Shown: piece by piece, positions 18,087 to 26,589 of the stretch
How the letters are laid out: every line of letters begins with the position of its first letter
How positions within the stretch are numbered: position 1 is the stretch's first letter
NCBI RefSeq assembly: GCF_902706185.1
Contig: NZ_CACSJM010000025.1
Coordinates: 1 to 49,175 of the forward strand
Direction of reading: 5' to 3'
DNA: 49,175 nt
DNA from: Roseomonas sp. 18066
Lineage (GTDB): Bacteria > Pseudomonadota > Alphaproteobacteria > Acetobacterales > Acetobacteraceae
The notes under the pieces: model-generated
The model's database searches: none
What the model was told of the DNA's origin: nothing
Seen by the model: only the letters and a program-made list of their open reading frames with translations
Made by a program: the position numbers and the translations under genes

Positions 18087-19184
18087 TCAGAGGCGCTGGC
18101 CGATGGCGTCGCCGGCCTTCAGCGCCGCGACCACGGCGGCCGGGCTGACCGGGTAGGGGGCGTTGTGGATGGTCTCGCCAGGGGCGCAGGCGGCGGTGGC
18201 GGCCTGCAGCAGCTCGGCGTCGCTGGCCTCGCCCAGGCCGATGCCGGCCAGCGTCGTGGGCAGGCCGATCGCGGCGCAGAAGCCATAGACCTCCTCGACC
18301 AGGGCCGGCGGGCGGCCGCCCAGGATGGTCAGCGCCTGGGTGCCGATGGCGACCTTCTCGCCATGCCAGAAGGCGTGGGTGCCGTGCAGCCGGGTCAGGC
18401 CGTTGTGGATGGCATGCGCCGCCGACAGCCCGCCGCTCTCGAAGCCCAGGCCGGAGAGCAGGGTATTGGCCTCGATGATGCGCTCCAGCGCCGGGGTGAC
18501 GACCTGGCGCTCGCAGGCCCGCAGCGCCTGCTCGCCATATTCCAGCAGGGTGTCGTAGCAGAGCCGGGCCAGCGCATGGGCGGCAGCACCCCCGGGACGG
18601 CCGGTCATGTTGCCGGCGCCCTTGACCCGGGCATCCTCGGCCTCGAACCAGGTGGACAGCGCGTCGCCCATGCCGGCGACCAGGAAGCGCGGCGGGGCGG
18701 CGGCGATCAGCGCGCTGTCGACCAGCACCGCTTGCGGGTTCTGCGGCAGGAAGAGGTAGCGCAGGAAGGCGCCCTCGGGGGTGTAGATCACCGACAGCGC
18801 GCTGCAGGGCGCATCCGTCGAGGCCAGCGTCGGCACCACGATGACGGGAACGCGCAGCGCATGGGCCAGGGCCTTGGCGGTGTCCAGCGCCTTGCCGCCG
18901 CCGATGCCGATGATCAGGTCGCTGCCCTTGGCCGCGGCGATGGCCCGCAGCCGGGCGATCTCGGGGTCCGAGCATTCGCCGCCGAAGGCTTCCCGCGCGA
19001 GGGGCAGGTCATCGATGGCGTCCAGCTGCGGCGCCACCAGCCCGGCGACGGCGCGGTCGACCAGGGCCAGGGGCGCCTTGCCGAGGCGGGCGGCTTCCTC
19101 GCCCAGCAGGCCGAGGGCGCCGGCACCCTGGACATAGCGGCCCGGGAAGATCGAGGTGGTGATCATTGCTTTTCGTCCATTCAA
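18087..19184 (-). CDS. gldA: Iron-containing alcohol dehydrogenase, glycerol dehydrogenase type
   Basis: The 365-residue protein oxidises glycerol (or a related polyol) to dihydroxyacetone with NAD. Motifs: PGRYVQGAGAL start, NAD-binding IGIGGGKALDTAK, VPTLASTDAPCSALSVIYTPEG (typical of GldA), GMGDALSTWFEA with a metal-ligand Asp, SAAHAIHNGLT and FWHGEKVAIGT with metal-ligand His residues. Length and motif order fit GldA. The frame starts at ATG 19184. A second ATG at 19166 (MITTSIFPGRYVQG) fits the family start as well, and neither has a clear ribosome site. Its stop is about 40 bp ahead of the ssrA 5' end, so ssrA may receive some read-through. Confidence 0.9.
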   Translation of the reverse strand: MNGRKAMITTSIFPGRYVQGAGALGLLGEEAARLGKAPLALVDRAVAGLVAPQLDAIDDLPLAREAFGGECSDPEIARLRAIAAAKGSDLIIGIGGGKALDTAKALAHALRVPVIVVPTLASTDAPCSALSVIYTPEGAFLRYLFLPQNPQAVLVDSALIAAAPPRFLVAGMGDALSTWFEAEDARVKGAGNMTGRPGGAAAHALARLCYDTLLEYGEQALRACERQVVTPALERIIEANTLLSGLGFESGGLSAAHAIHNGLTRLHGTHAFWHGEKVAIGTQALTILGGRPPALVEEVYGFCAAIGLPTTLAGIGLGEASDAELLQAATAACAPGETIHNAPYPVSPAAVVAALKAGDAIGQRL

Positions 19185-19390
19185 TCCATGACCAGTCCTT
19201 CATGCGCCGGGCGCGCGAGGCCGGCCTTGCGGCAGATCATGCTGGGGGGGATTTCCGGATCACGGGGCGGTGAGGGGATACTATTGGCGTTTGGCAAGAC
19301 GTGCTGGCGTGACGCTGTGATGTCGTGCAGCCATGACGCAGCGCCGCGGCTGTGGCGCGGTGTTGCTTGACAAGCTACAAGCGCGCCCGC

Positions 19391-19419
19391 GCCGCCGGCC
19401 CGCTCCGGCGGCCCGTTTT
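19391..19419 (+). terminator. Terminator-like hairpin directly upstream of thyX
   Basis: GCCGCCGG (19391-19398), 6-nt loop, CCGGCGGC (19405-19412), then CCGTTTTCTT. It lies 20 bp before the thyX ATG, with TTGACA at 19367-19372 shortly before it. It could be a leader terminator (attenuator) for thyX, or could end transcription arriving from upstream. The remainder of 19185-19390 shows nothing else recognisable. Confidence 0.5.
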
Positions 19420-19439
19420 CTTACTCCCCGGGGATTCGC

Positions 19440-20378
19440 ATGGCGCTCACGACGGCACAGCTTCAGGAACTTGCAGAGGCGCAGTCGGCCCGTGCCGAGA
19501 CCCGCCGCCCGACCGTGCCGGCGCTGGAAAAGATGCTGTTCGAGGCGCTGCCGGTGCTCGACCACGGCTTCGTCCGGGTGATCGACTATATGGGCGACGA
19601 CGCCGCGGTGGTGCAGGCCGCCCGCGTCTCCTATGGCCGCGGCACCCGCGCCGCCAACGAGGATCGCGGCCTGATCCGCTATCTGATGCGGCATTGGCAT
19701 TCGACCCCCTTCGAGATGTGCGAGGTCAAGTTCCACGTCAAATTGCCGATCTTCGTGGCGCGGCAGTGGATCCGGCACCGGACCGCCAACGTCAACGAAT
19801 ACTCGGCGCGCTATTCGATCATGGACCGCGAGTTCTATATCCCGGCGCCGGAGCAGCTGGCGGCGCAGTCGGCCAGCAACCGCCAGGGCCGCGGCGAGGT
19901 GCTGCAGGGCGCCGAGGCCGAGGAGGTGATGGCGCTGCTGCGGCGCGACGCCAGCCAGACCTACGACCACTACGCCCAGATGCTGAACGAGGGCGAGGAC
20001 GGGCAGCCGGCCGATCCCTCCCGCCAGGGCCTGGCGCGCGAGCTGGCGCGGATGAACCTGACGCTGAACACCTATACCCAGTGGTACTGGAAGACCGACC
20101 TGCACAACCTGCTGCATTTCCTGCGGCTGCGGGCGGATGCGCATGCGCAGTACGAGATCCGCGTCTATGCCGAGGCGATGATGCAGGTGCTGGAAGCCTG
20201 GGTGCCGACCGTCGCCGAGGCGTTCCGCGACTACCGCCTGGGCGCGGTCACCCTGTCGTCGCAGATGCTGGAGGTGACCCGGCGGATGCTGGCTGGCGAG
20301 GCCGTCGAGCAGGGCGGCAGCGGGCTGTCGAAGCGGGAATGGCGCGAGCTGATGGAGATGCTCGGCCGCGAGGCCTGA
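19440..20378 (+). CDS. thyX: FAD-dependent thymidylate synthase ThyX
   Basis: The 312-residue protein makes dTMP from dUMP with methylene-tetrahydrofolate and FAD/NADPH. The diagnostic RHRX7S motif is at residues 112-122 ([11 protein letters not shown]), preceded by [27 protein letters not shown] and followed by ARYS. The C-terminal half carries [32 protein letters not shown], also typical. The N-terminal extension of about 40 residues is usual in alphaproteobacterial ThyX. The ATG at 19440 has GGGGATTCGC upstream. A terminator-like hairpin sits just before it. Confidence 0.97.
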   Translation: MALTTAQLQELAEAQSARAETRRPTVPALEKMLFEALPVLDHGFVRVIDYMGDDAAVVQAARVSYGRGTRAANEDRGLIRYLMRHWHSTPFEMCEVKFHVKLPIFVARQWIRHRTANVNEYSARYSIMDREFYIPAPEQLAAQSASNRQGRGEVLQGAEAEEVMALLRRDASQTYDHYAQMLNEGEDGQPADPSRQGLARELARMNLTLNTYTQWYWKTDLHNLLHFLRLRADAHAQYEIRVYAEAMMQVLEAWVPTVAEAFRDYRLGAVTLSSQMLEVTRRMLAGEAVEQGGSGLSKREWRELMEMLGREA

Positions 20379-20399
20379 GCCGCCGCGCCGGGCCCCGCC

Positions 20400-20705
20400 A
20401 TGGCCGTGCCGCCTGTCCCGCGCCAGAAGGCGTCGCGTCCCGCCCCGGCGCGGGCGGCGGCTGCGCGCGGCAAGGGCGGCGGCCGGCGCAGCCTTCGACA
20501 AATCCTGGTCGAATTCCCCTGGCGCCGGTGGCTTGCCGTCCTCATCTGCGTGGCGGTGCTGCTGGTGGGGGTGCCGCTGGCGGTGGCGCTGGTGGGCGAC
20601 CTGGGGGCGTTGCTGCTGCTGGTGGGGGTGGGCGGTTTCGCGCTCGGCCGGGCCACGGCGCCGCGTCCCGTGCCGCCGCCGCCGCGACGCAAGGGGAAGG
20701 GTTGA
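20400..20705 (+). CDS. Small membrane protein of unknown function
   Basis: The 101-residue protein has a basic Ala/Arg/Lys-rich N-terminal tail (about 40 residues), then two hydrophobic segments, WLAVLICVAVLLVGVPLAVALVG and LGALLLLVGVGGFALG, and a Pro/Arg/Lys-rich end (PPPPRRKGKG). It lies 21 bp behind thyX and 3 bp before another small membrane gene on the same strand. No ribosome site is obvious at the ATG, which lowers confidence. Not recognised; the topology is probably two helices with both tails in the cytoplasm (positive-inside rule). Confidence 0.5.
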   Translation: MAVPPVPRQKASRPAPARAAAARGKGGGRRSLRQILVEFPWRRWLAVLICVAVLLVGVPLAVALVGDLGALLLLVGVGGFALGRATAPRPVPPPPRRKGKG

Positions 20706-20708
20706 GCG

Positions 20709-20954
20709 ATGCTCTGGCTGCTGTTGATCGTGCTGCTGGTCCTTGGCTTTCCGATGATGCTGCTGTTTGCCGCGCTGTCGGTCAGCCTGTGGCTGGTGGG
20801 CGCCGTGCTGGGCCTGGTCTGGGCGGTGCTGACCTTCCTGCTGCATGACGCCGCCATCGCGCTGCTGGTCGTGGCCGCGCTCTATCTCGGCTACCGCATG
20901 GGCCAAAAACGCCAGGTAGAGCAGCGCCAGGCTGGGCAGCGCCGCATCCCCTGA
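20709..20954 (+). CDS. Small membrane protein of unknown function
   Basis: The 81-residue protein is almost entirely hydrophobic: MLWLLLIVLLVLGFPMMLLF, ALSVSLWLVGAVLGLVWAVLTFLL and AAIALLVVAALYLGYRMG, then a basic/Gln-rich tail (QKRQVEQRQAGQRR). Three transmembrane helices are likely. It begins 3 bp after the preceding small gene with AAGGGTTGAGCG upstream and ends 7 bp before the convergent acyltransferase gene. Function not recognised. Confidence 0.5.
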   Translation: MLWLLLIVLLVLGFPMMLLFAALSVSLWLVGAVLGLVWAVLTFLLHDAAIALLVVAALYLGYRMGQKRQVEQRQAGQRRIP

Positions 20955-20961
20955 GACGCCG

Positions 20962-21873
20962 CTACCGGTCGCGGCGGAGCAACAGTAAAAAATACCAGTC
21001 GGGCAGGAAGCGCAGGATGACCGGCGCCAGCCGGGCCTCGAGTGCTGCCACCCGGGCCTCCAGCGGCGCGGCGTCGGAAAATTCCAGCGGCGGCGCCAGC
21101 ACCACGCGGAAGCGGCCCGCCGGCAGCCTCTCGACATGGCCAGGGAAGACCAGGGCACCGGTCATCGCCGCCAGGCGGCAGGCCAGCCCGATATTGCCGG
21201 TCTGCGTCGCTGTGCGCCCGAGCCGCGGCGCCTGCACCCGGCCGCCCGAGAATTCATCGACGAAGATCAGCATGCATTCCTCGCCGGCGCGCAGCACGCG
21301 CAGCGCCTCGCGCGCGGCGAGGCGGTCCGGCGGGACGCAGCGCGTGCCCAGCCGGCTGCGCACCCGGATGGCCAGGCGATGGGTGAAGCGGTTGCGCGGC
21401 GGGGCGTAGATCATCGCGCAGGGCAGGCCCAGCCGCGCCAGGGCCGCCGGCAGCACCTCCCAGTTGGTGACATGCAGCCCGGCGATCAGGATCGGCCGGC
21501 CGGCGGCCCGCGCGGCCTGCAGCGCCGCCGCACCCTCCACCTCGACGCGGCCGGCGGGGCCCAGCCGCTCCAGCATGGCGAATTCGGCATGCACGGCGCC
21601 CAGGCTGCCGGCCATCCGCCGCAGCGCCGCCGGATTATCCACTAGGTCGGGGCGCAGAACGCGGAGATGCTCGCCGGCTCGGGCCAGGCGCATCGCCTGC
21701 AGCCGCGGCACCAGGCGGCGCCCGAGCCAGGACCCCACTGCGGTGACCGCCTCGACCGGCAGCAGCCGCAGCGCGCCATGCACCGCGACGTTGACCAGGC
21801 CGAGCGGCGCGTCGCGCAGCCAGTCGCGCCAGCCGCCGGGGATCGGCGGCGGCACGGCCCTGCGCGGCGTCAC
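20962..21873 (-). CDS. Lysophospholipid/lipid A-type acyltransferase (LpxL/HtrB family)
   Basis: The 303-residue protein shows the LPLAT motifs: block 1 HVTNWE (catalytic His134 and Glu139, H-x4-E) in PILIAGLHVTNWEVLPAALARLG, block 2 MIYAPPRNRFTHRLAIRVRSRLGTRCV, block 3 LRAGEECMLIFVDEF, block 4 ALVFPGHVERLPAGRFRVVLAPPLEF. These enzymes move an acyl chain onto lipid A, ornithine lipid or another lyso-lipid at the inner membrane. The predicted GTG start at 21873 overlaps the P450 stop (GTGA), so the two are translationally coupled. The acceptor lipid cannot be told; an LpxL-type role is only one option. Confidence 0.85.
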   Translation of the reverse strand: MTPRRAVPPPIPGGWRDWLRDAPLGLVNVAVHGALRLLPVEAVTAVGSWLGRRLVPRLQAMRLARAGEHLRVLRPDLVDNPAALRRMAGSLGAVHAEFAMLERLGPAGRVEVEGAAALQAARAAGRPILIAGLHVTNWEVLPAALARLGLPCAMIYAPPRNRFTHRLAIRVRSRLGTRCVPPDRLAAREALRVLRAGEECMLIFVDEFSGGRVQAPRLGRTATQTGNIGLACRLAAMTGALVFPGHVERLPAGRFRVVLAPPLEFSDAAPLEARVAALEARLAPVILRFLPDWYFLLLLRRDR

Positions 21874-23264
21874 CGCCGGAAGATCTGCATCGGCAGGCTG
21901 TCGCCGGGCCGCAGCGTCAGCCGGCAGACCGGCTGCACGTCGACGCCGGGCTGCAGCCGCAGCCGGACATGCCGGGCCAGGGTCGCCAGGCACAGGATGG
22001 CCTCGGTCAGGCCGAAGGACAGGCCGGGGCAGATGCGTGGCCCGATGCTGAAGGGCACATAGGCGTATTTCGAGGGCGGCGCGCCGCCGCCGGGCAGCCA
22101 GCGTTCCGGCAGGAAATGGTCCGGCCGGTCCCACAGCCGCCGGTGGCGGTGCAGCAGCCAGGGCACCACCATGACGGTGGCGCCGGCGGCGACCGGCCGG
22201 GTGCCGATCTGGTCGGCCGCGACCGCGGTGCGGGCCTGCAGCGGCACCGGCGGATACAGCCGCAGCGTCTCCTCGATCACCGCCTTGGTGTAGGGCAGGT
22301 TGCGCAGGTCGCCCCATTGCGCCGGGCGGTCGGCGGGCAGCACGGCGTCCAGCTCGGCATGCAGCCGCGCCTCGACCTCCGGCGCCTGGGACAGCAGGAA
22401 CCAGGCCCAGGCCAGGGTGTTGGCGGTGGTCTCATGCCCCGCCATGAACAGGGTGGCGGCCTCGTTGCGGAAGGCGACGGGCCCCATGCCCTCGCCGGTG
22501 GCGGTGTCGACCCCCTCGGCCATGGCGCGGATCAGCGAGGCCTCGCCGCCGCTGCCGCCCTGCATGATGTCGGCGATCAGGCGGTCGACCACCGCATGGA
22601 TCCGCGCCGTGGCGCGCCGCGCCCGCAGCCAGCGCAGGTTGGGCAGCAGCTGGCCGAAGCCCAGCATCGACAGCAGGCTGATGGTCTCGATCGAGGCCTG
22701 GTACTCGGTGAAGGCCTCGACCACCGTCTGGGCGTTGCGGGCGCCGAGGTCGCGGCCGAACAGCGCCAGGCAGATGATCTTGGCGGTCAGCGCCGCCATG
22801 GCTTCCAGCGCGTCGACGCTGCCGCCATCCGGCAGCGCGGCCCAGGCCTCCCGCTGCTCCTGCGCCGCCTCCGACATCACCACCGCCAGCCCCGCCATGC
22901 GCGAGGCATGGGTGACCGGCGCCACCACCCGGCGGCGCTCCTTCCACAGCTTGCCTTCGCTGATGAACAGCCCGTCGCCCAGCAGCGGCGCCAGCGCGCG
23001 CTTCTGCTCGATCGATTTCGGGTGGTAGTTGGCCGCATGCTCGATGAAGGCGTGCTGCACGGATTCGGGGCTGTTGCAGACCACGATCTGCCGCCGCAGC
23101 ACGGTGTAGGAGAACAGCTTCCACTCGAAGGCCCGGTCCGGCCAGACCGCCAGCAGGTTGCGCGAGGCCTCGCGCACGATCCTCAGCGTCGACAGCGCGC
23201 CGGAGGGGCGGGGCGGGTAGGGCGGAACATAGCCAGCATCCATCAGCAACTCCCGACCCGTCAT
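21870..23264 (-). CDS. Cytochrome P450
   Basis: The 464-residue protein has all P450 hallmarks: I-helix oxygen-activation motif MAGHETTANTLAWAWFLL, K-helix ExxR (VIEETLRLYPPVPLQAR), and the heme loop FSIGPRICPGLSFGLTEA with the axial Cys near residue 411. No membrane anchor is seen, so it is probably soluble with external redox partners; none is in the window. The ATG at 23264 has GGAGG five bases upstream; a second ATG at 23243 also has GGGAG, so the first 7 residues are uncertain. Coupled by GTGA overlap to an acyltransferase, which suggests that a lipid or fatty acyl chain is the substrate (inference). Confidence 0.95.
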   Translation of the reverse strand: MTGRELLMDAGYVPPYPPRPSGALSTLRIVREASRNLLAVWPDRAFEWKLFSYTVLRRQIVVCNSPESVQHAFIEHAANYHPKSIEQKRALAPLLGDGLFISEGKLWKERRRVVAPVTHASRMAGLAVVMSEAAQEQREAWAALPDGGSVDALEAMAALTAKIICLALFGRDLGARNAQTVVEAFTEYQASIETISLLSMLGFGQLLPNLRWLRARRATARIHAVVDRLIADIMQGGSGGEASLIRAMAEGVDTATGEGMGPVAFRNEAATLFMAGHETTANTLAWAWFLLSQAPEVEARLHAELDAVLPADRPAQWGDLRNLPYTKAVIEETLRLYPPVPLQARTAVAADQIGTRPVAAGATVMVVPWLLHRHRRLWDRPDHFLPERWLPGGGAPPSKYAYVPFSIGPRICPGLSFGLTEAILCLATLARHVRLRLQPGVDVQPVCRLTLRPGDSLPMQIFRR

Positions 23265-23349
23265 GCCGGCCTCCGCACTAGCATGCTGCCAGAGGGATGT
23301 CGCGCTGCACAACGGTCGCGCCGCGCCAGGGCCGCGGGCCGCCGTGGCC

Positions 23350-23949
23350 CTATCTCGCGGCCCTGATCCGGCCCAGATCGAAGCGCTTCAGCAGCTCGGT
23401 CAGCTGATCGGCATTCGCCAGCCCCTCGCCCTCCAGCTTGATCAGGCTGCCGCCGCTGACCAGGGTGATCTCCCCCGATTTCTGCTCGGCGTCGAAGCGG
23501 AGCAGGGCGTTCTCGCCGCCGATGCGGATGCGCCGGTCGCCGGGCTGCATCATCATCGGGTTGGTGACCATGACCGACAGGCCCTGGACCATCGGCGAAT
23601 CGGCCATGATCTGCGCCTTGATGCCGGCCTCGCCGGTGGCGCTGGCGTAGCGGCGCTCGACCATGACGCCGCCGCCCATCATCTGGCTGGCCAGGGCGGC
23701 GCCGGCATTGTCGGCCTCGGCCGGCTCCAGCGTCCAGCCGGCGGGGGCGGCCGGGAAGAAGGCCAGGAACTGCGCCCGGCGGCGGGAATCGACCTCGCGC
23801 AGCGCGTAGGTGAGCTCGGTGGCGGCGCCCTTCAGGTCGCCGGTGGCGTAGAGCTGGCGGGCGCGGTCGATGGCCTCCACGGCGTCGTCGGCGCGGGCGG
23901 GCAGGGCCGCGAGAAGCAGCAGGGCGGGCAGCAGCAGGCGGCGCAGCAT
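23350..23949 (-). CDS. Secreted protein of unknown function
   Basis: The 199-residue protein has a clear Sec signal peptide (MLRRLLLPALLLLAALPARA, cut after ARA). The mature part begins DDAVEAIDRARQLYATGDLKGAATELTYALREVDSRR, resembling one TPR-like helix pair, followed by a beta-rich region with VMVTNPMMMQPGDRRIRIGGENALLRFDAEQKSGEITLVSG and a C-terminal amphipathic helix. I do not recognise the family. It is probably periplasmic. It lies on the same strand as mrp (97-bp gap) and upstream of P450 (85-bp gap). The frame extends upstream of the signal peptide, but only as antisense of other sequence. Confidence 0.75.
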   Translation of the reverse strand: MLRRLLLPALLLLAALPARADDAVEAIDRARQLYATGDLKGAATELTYALREVDSRRRAQFLAFFPAAPAGWTLEPAEADNAGAALASQMMGGGVMVERRYASATGEAGIKAQIMADSPMVQGLSVMVTNPMMMQPGDRRIRIGGENALLRFDAEQKSGEITLVSGGSLIKLEGEGLANADQLTELLKRFDLGRIRAAR

Positions 23950-24046
23950 GGCGGGCGCGGTTCCTCTGGGGGCTTTGGCCGCGGCAAGCTGGCCGCGCCC
24001 TCCGTCCCCGGGAAGGCCCGGGACCGTCACGCTTGCGAGACGGCGG

Positions 24047-25198
24047 TCACTCCACGACGAAGCGGGGCGCGGCGGCGGGGCGGCGCTGGCCCAGCTTCTC
24101 GCGCAGGCGCGCGGCGATCTGGCGGTAGGTCGCAGCCTCGTGGCTGTCGGGGCGGGCGCCGACGACGGGGGTGCCGGCATCCGACAATTCGCGGATCTCC
24201 AGCTTCAGCGGCAGCTCGCCGAGGAATTCCACCCCCATGCGCTCGGCCTCGGCCCGCGCCCCGCCATGGCCGAAGGGCTCGCTGCGATGGCCGCATTGCG
24301 GGCAGCAGTAGAACGACATGTTCTCAATCAGCCCCAGCACCGGGACCTGGACCTTCTCGAACATGCGGATGCCGCGGCGGGCATCGATCAGCGCCACGTC
24401 CTGCGGCGTCGAGACGATGACGGCGCCGGCCAGCGGCACGCGCTGGCTCATGGTCAGCTGGGCGTCGCCGGTGCCGGGCGGCATGTCGACCACCAGCACG
24501 TCCAGCTTCCCCCAGTCGACCTGGCCCAGCATCTGCTCCAGCGCGCCCATCACCATCGGGCCGCGCCAGATCATCGGCGTCTCCTGCTCGACCAGGAAGC
24601 CGATCGACATGGCCTTCAGGCCCCAGGCCTCGATCGGCTGGATGCGGCCCTCGGCGGAGCGTGGGCGGGCGCTGGTGCCCAGCATCTGCGGCAGGGAGGG
24701 GCCGTAGATATCGGCGTCCAGCAGGCCGACGGCGAGGCCCGAGGCCGCCATGGCCACCGCCAGGTTGACCGCGGTGGTCGACTTGCCGACGCCGCCCTTG
24801 CCGGAGGCGACGGCCAGGATGGCGCCGATATCGGGCAGCAGCATCTGGCCCTGGCCGGGGGTCGGGCGGGTGGCTCGGGCGGTCCCCGGGGCGGGGCCGT
24901 GCGAATGGGGCGCCGGCGGGGCCCCGGCCGCCGGCCCGGTCTGGATGTCGCGATGGGCGGTCAGGACGCAGGTGGCCGAGAGCACGCCGGGGACGCTGCC
25001 GGCGGCTTTTTCGGCGGCCGCGCGCAGCGGTTCCAGGGCGCGGGCGCGCTCGCGCGGCACGGCGAGGGCGAATTGCACCAGCCCGTCGCGGGCCGAGAGC
25101 CCCTGCAGCATGCCGTTGGCGACCACGTCCTGGCCGGTCGCCGGATCGCGCACCGAGGCCAGGGCTTGGCGCACGGTGGCCGCCAGAGTGTCGGACAT
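24047..25198 (-). CDS. mrp: Mrp/ApbC (NBP35-like) iron-sulfur cluster carrier ATPase
   Basis: The 383-residue protein combines an N-terminal MIP18-like domain (VRQALASVRDPATGQDVVANGMLQGLSARDGLVQFAL), a Pro/Gly linker with a His patch (residues 90-117), and a MinD-type P-loop ATPase: deviant Walker A GKGGVGKST at 133-141, DADIYGPSLPQMLG, VDMPPGTGDAQLT, and a C-terminal CxxC (FYCCPQCGH, near residue 300) that holds the cluster. It assembles or transfers [4Fe-4S] clusters in the cytoplasm. The ATG at 25198 has AAGGGGG upstream. It is divergent from hflK with a 179-bp shared regulatory region. Confidence 0.95.
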   Translation of the reverse strand: MSDTLAATVRQALASVRDPATGQDVVANGMLQGLSARDGLVQFALAVPRERARALEPLRAAAEKAAGSVPGVLSATCVLTAHRDIQTGPAAGAPPAPHSHGPAPGTARATRPTPGQGQMLLPDIGAILAVASGKGGVGKSTTAVNLAVAMAASGLAVGLLDADIYGPSLPQMLGTSARPRSAEGRIQPIEAWGLKAMSIGFLVEQETPMIWRGPMVMGALEQMLGQVDWGKLDVLVVDMPPGTGDAQLTMSQRVPLAGAVIVSTPQDVALIDARRGIRMFEKVQVPVLGLIENMSFYCCPQCGHRSEPFGHGGARAEAERMGVEFLGELPLKLEIRELSDAGTPVVGARPDSHEAATYRQIAARLREKLGQRRPAAAPRFVVE

Positions 25199-25377
25199 CG
25201 CTTGAAAACCCCCTTCAGCCGGACAATATCGGCCCCGCCCCCGCTGGTTACGCTTTGCCCATGCATTGCGTCCGGCCCGGACAGGGCGACATATGGTCCG
25301 GCCCTGTTCGCCCATGCACGCTTCGTGCGCAAGCGCCCTCGGCCGGAAGCACGAGCACAGGGGAGCGCACCGAGACG

Positions 25378-26589
25378 ATGCCGTGGAATTCGAATGGCGG
25401 ATCTGGCCAGGGAGGCAGCCCATGGGGCAATCCACGTCCCGGCGGGCCTTGGGGTCAGCCGCCTCAGGGTGGCGGCGGTGGCCGTGGACCCGGCGGCGGC
25501 TCGGGCGGGCCTGACCTGGACGAGGCGATGCGCCGCGCGCAGGAGATGTGGCGGCAATTCGCCCCCGGCGGCGGCAGCGGCCGCTGGATCGGGCTGGGCC
25601 TCGGCGCCCTGCTGCTGGCCTGGGCGGCCAGCGGCATCTACCGCGTGCAGCCGGACGAGCAGGGCGTGGTGATGCGCTTCGGCGCCTTCCACCGCACCGA
25701 GCCCTCGGGCCTGCGCTACCGGCTGCCCTGGCCGGTGGAAAGCGTCACGACGCCGCGGGTGACCCGCATCAACCGCATCGACATCGGCTTCCGCGCGGCG
25801 AACGACACGCCGCTGACCCGCCCCGTCTCCGCCCGGGACGTGCTGGAGGAAAGCCTGATGCTGACCGGCGACGAGAATATCATCGACATCGATTTCGCCG
25901 TCTTCTGGCAGATCCGCGATGCCGGCGAATACCTGTTCAACACCCGCAACCCGGACCAGACGGTCAAGTCGGCGGCCGAGAGCGTGATGCGCGAGGTGGT
26001 CGGCCAGACGCCGATCCAGCCGGCGCTGACCGAGGCGCGCGCCGATATCGAGCAGCGGGTGCGCACCGGCGTGCAGTTCATCCTGGACCAGTACAAGTCC
26101 GGCATCGAGCTGACCCAGGTGCAGCTGCTGAAGGTCGACCCGCCGGCCGAGGTCATCGACACCTTCCGCGACGTGCAGCGCGCCAATGCCGATCGCGAGC
26201 GCATGCGCAACGAGGCGGAAGCGCATCGCAACGACATCATCCCGCGCGCCCGCGGCGAGGGCCAGCGGATGATCCAGGAGGCCGAGGGCTTCAAGGAAAG
26301 CCAGGTCGCCCGCGCCCGTGGTGAGGCGGCGCGCTTCACCAGCGTGCTGGCGGCCTACCAGGTGGCGAAGGACGTCACCGTCCGCCGCCTCTACCTGGAG
26401 ACCATGGAGGAGATCCTGCGGCACAACCCGAAGCTGGTGATCGACGACCGGCTGCAGGGCGTGGTGCCGTATCTGCCGCTTGACGGTGGCCGCCCGTCCG
26501 GCGCGGCGCCCGCCGCCCGCGCCCCGGTGCCGCCGCAGGTGCTGAACCCGCCGACACCGCGCGCCCAGCCGCAGGGAGGCGCCCGATGA
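25378..26589 (+). CDS. hflK: HflK, SPFH-domain subunit of the FtsH-associated membrane complex
   Basis: The 403-residue protein has a Gly/Pro-rich cytoplasmic N terminus (residues 1-45), a transmembrane helix (WIGLGLGALLLAWAASGIYRV), then the periplasmic SPFH/band-7 domain from VQPDEQGVVMRFGAFHRTEPSGLRYRLPWP. Typical HflK blocks follow: LMLTGDENIIDIDFAVFWQIRDAGEYLFN, AADIEQRV-like and VQLLKVDPPAEVIDTFRDVQRANADRERMRNEAEAHRNDIIPRARGEG. With HflC it encloses FtsH and controls access of membrane substrates. The ATG at 25378 (MPWNSNGGSGQ) fits the family; sequence upstream in frame is non-coding. It overlaps hflC by 4 bp (ATGA). Confidence 0.95.
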   Translation: MPWNSNGGSGQGGSPWGNPRPGGPWGQPPQGGGGGRGPGGGSGGPDLDEAMRRAQEMWRQFAPGGGSGRWIGLGLGALLLAWAASGIYRVQPDEQGVVMRFGAFHRTEPSGLRYRLPWPVESVTTPRVTRINRIDIGFRAANDTPLTRPVSARDVLEESLMLTGDENIIDIDFAVFWQIRDAGEYLFNTRNPDQTVKSAAESVMREVVGQTPIQPALTEARADIEQRVRTGVQFILDQYKSGIELTQVQLLKVDPPAEVIDTFRDVQRANADRERMRNEAEAHRNDIIPRARGEGQRMIQEAEGFKESQVARARGEAARFTSVLAAYQVAKDVTVRRLYLETMEEILRHNPKLVIDDRLQGVVPYLPLDGGRPSGAAPAARAPVPPQVLNPPTPRAQPQGGAR

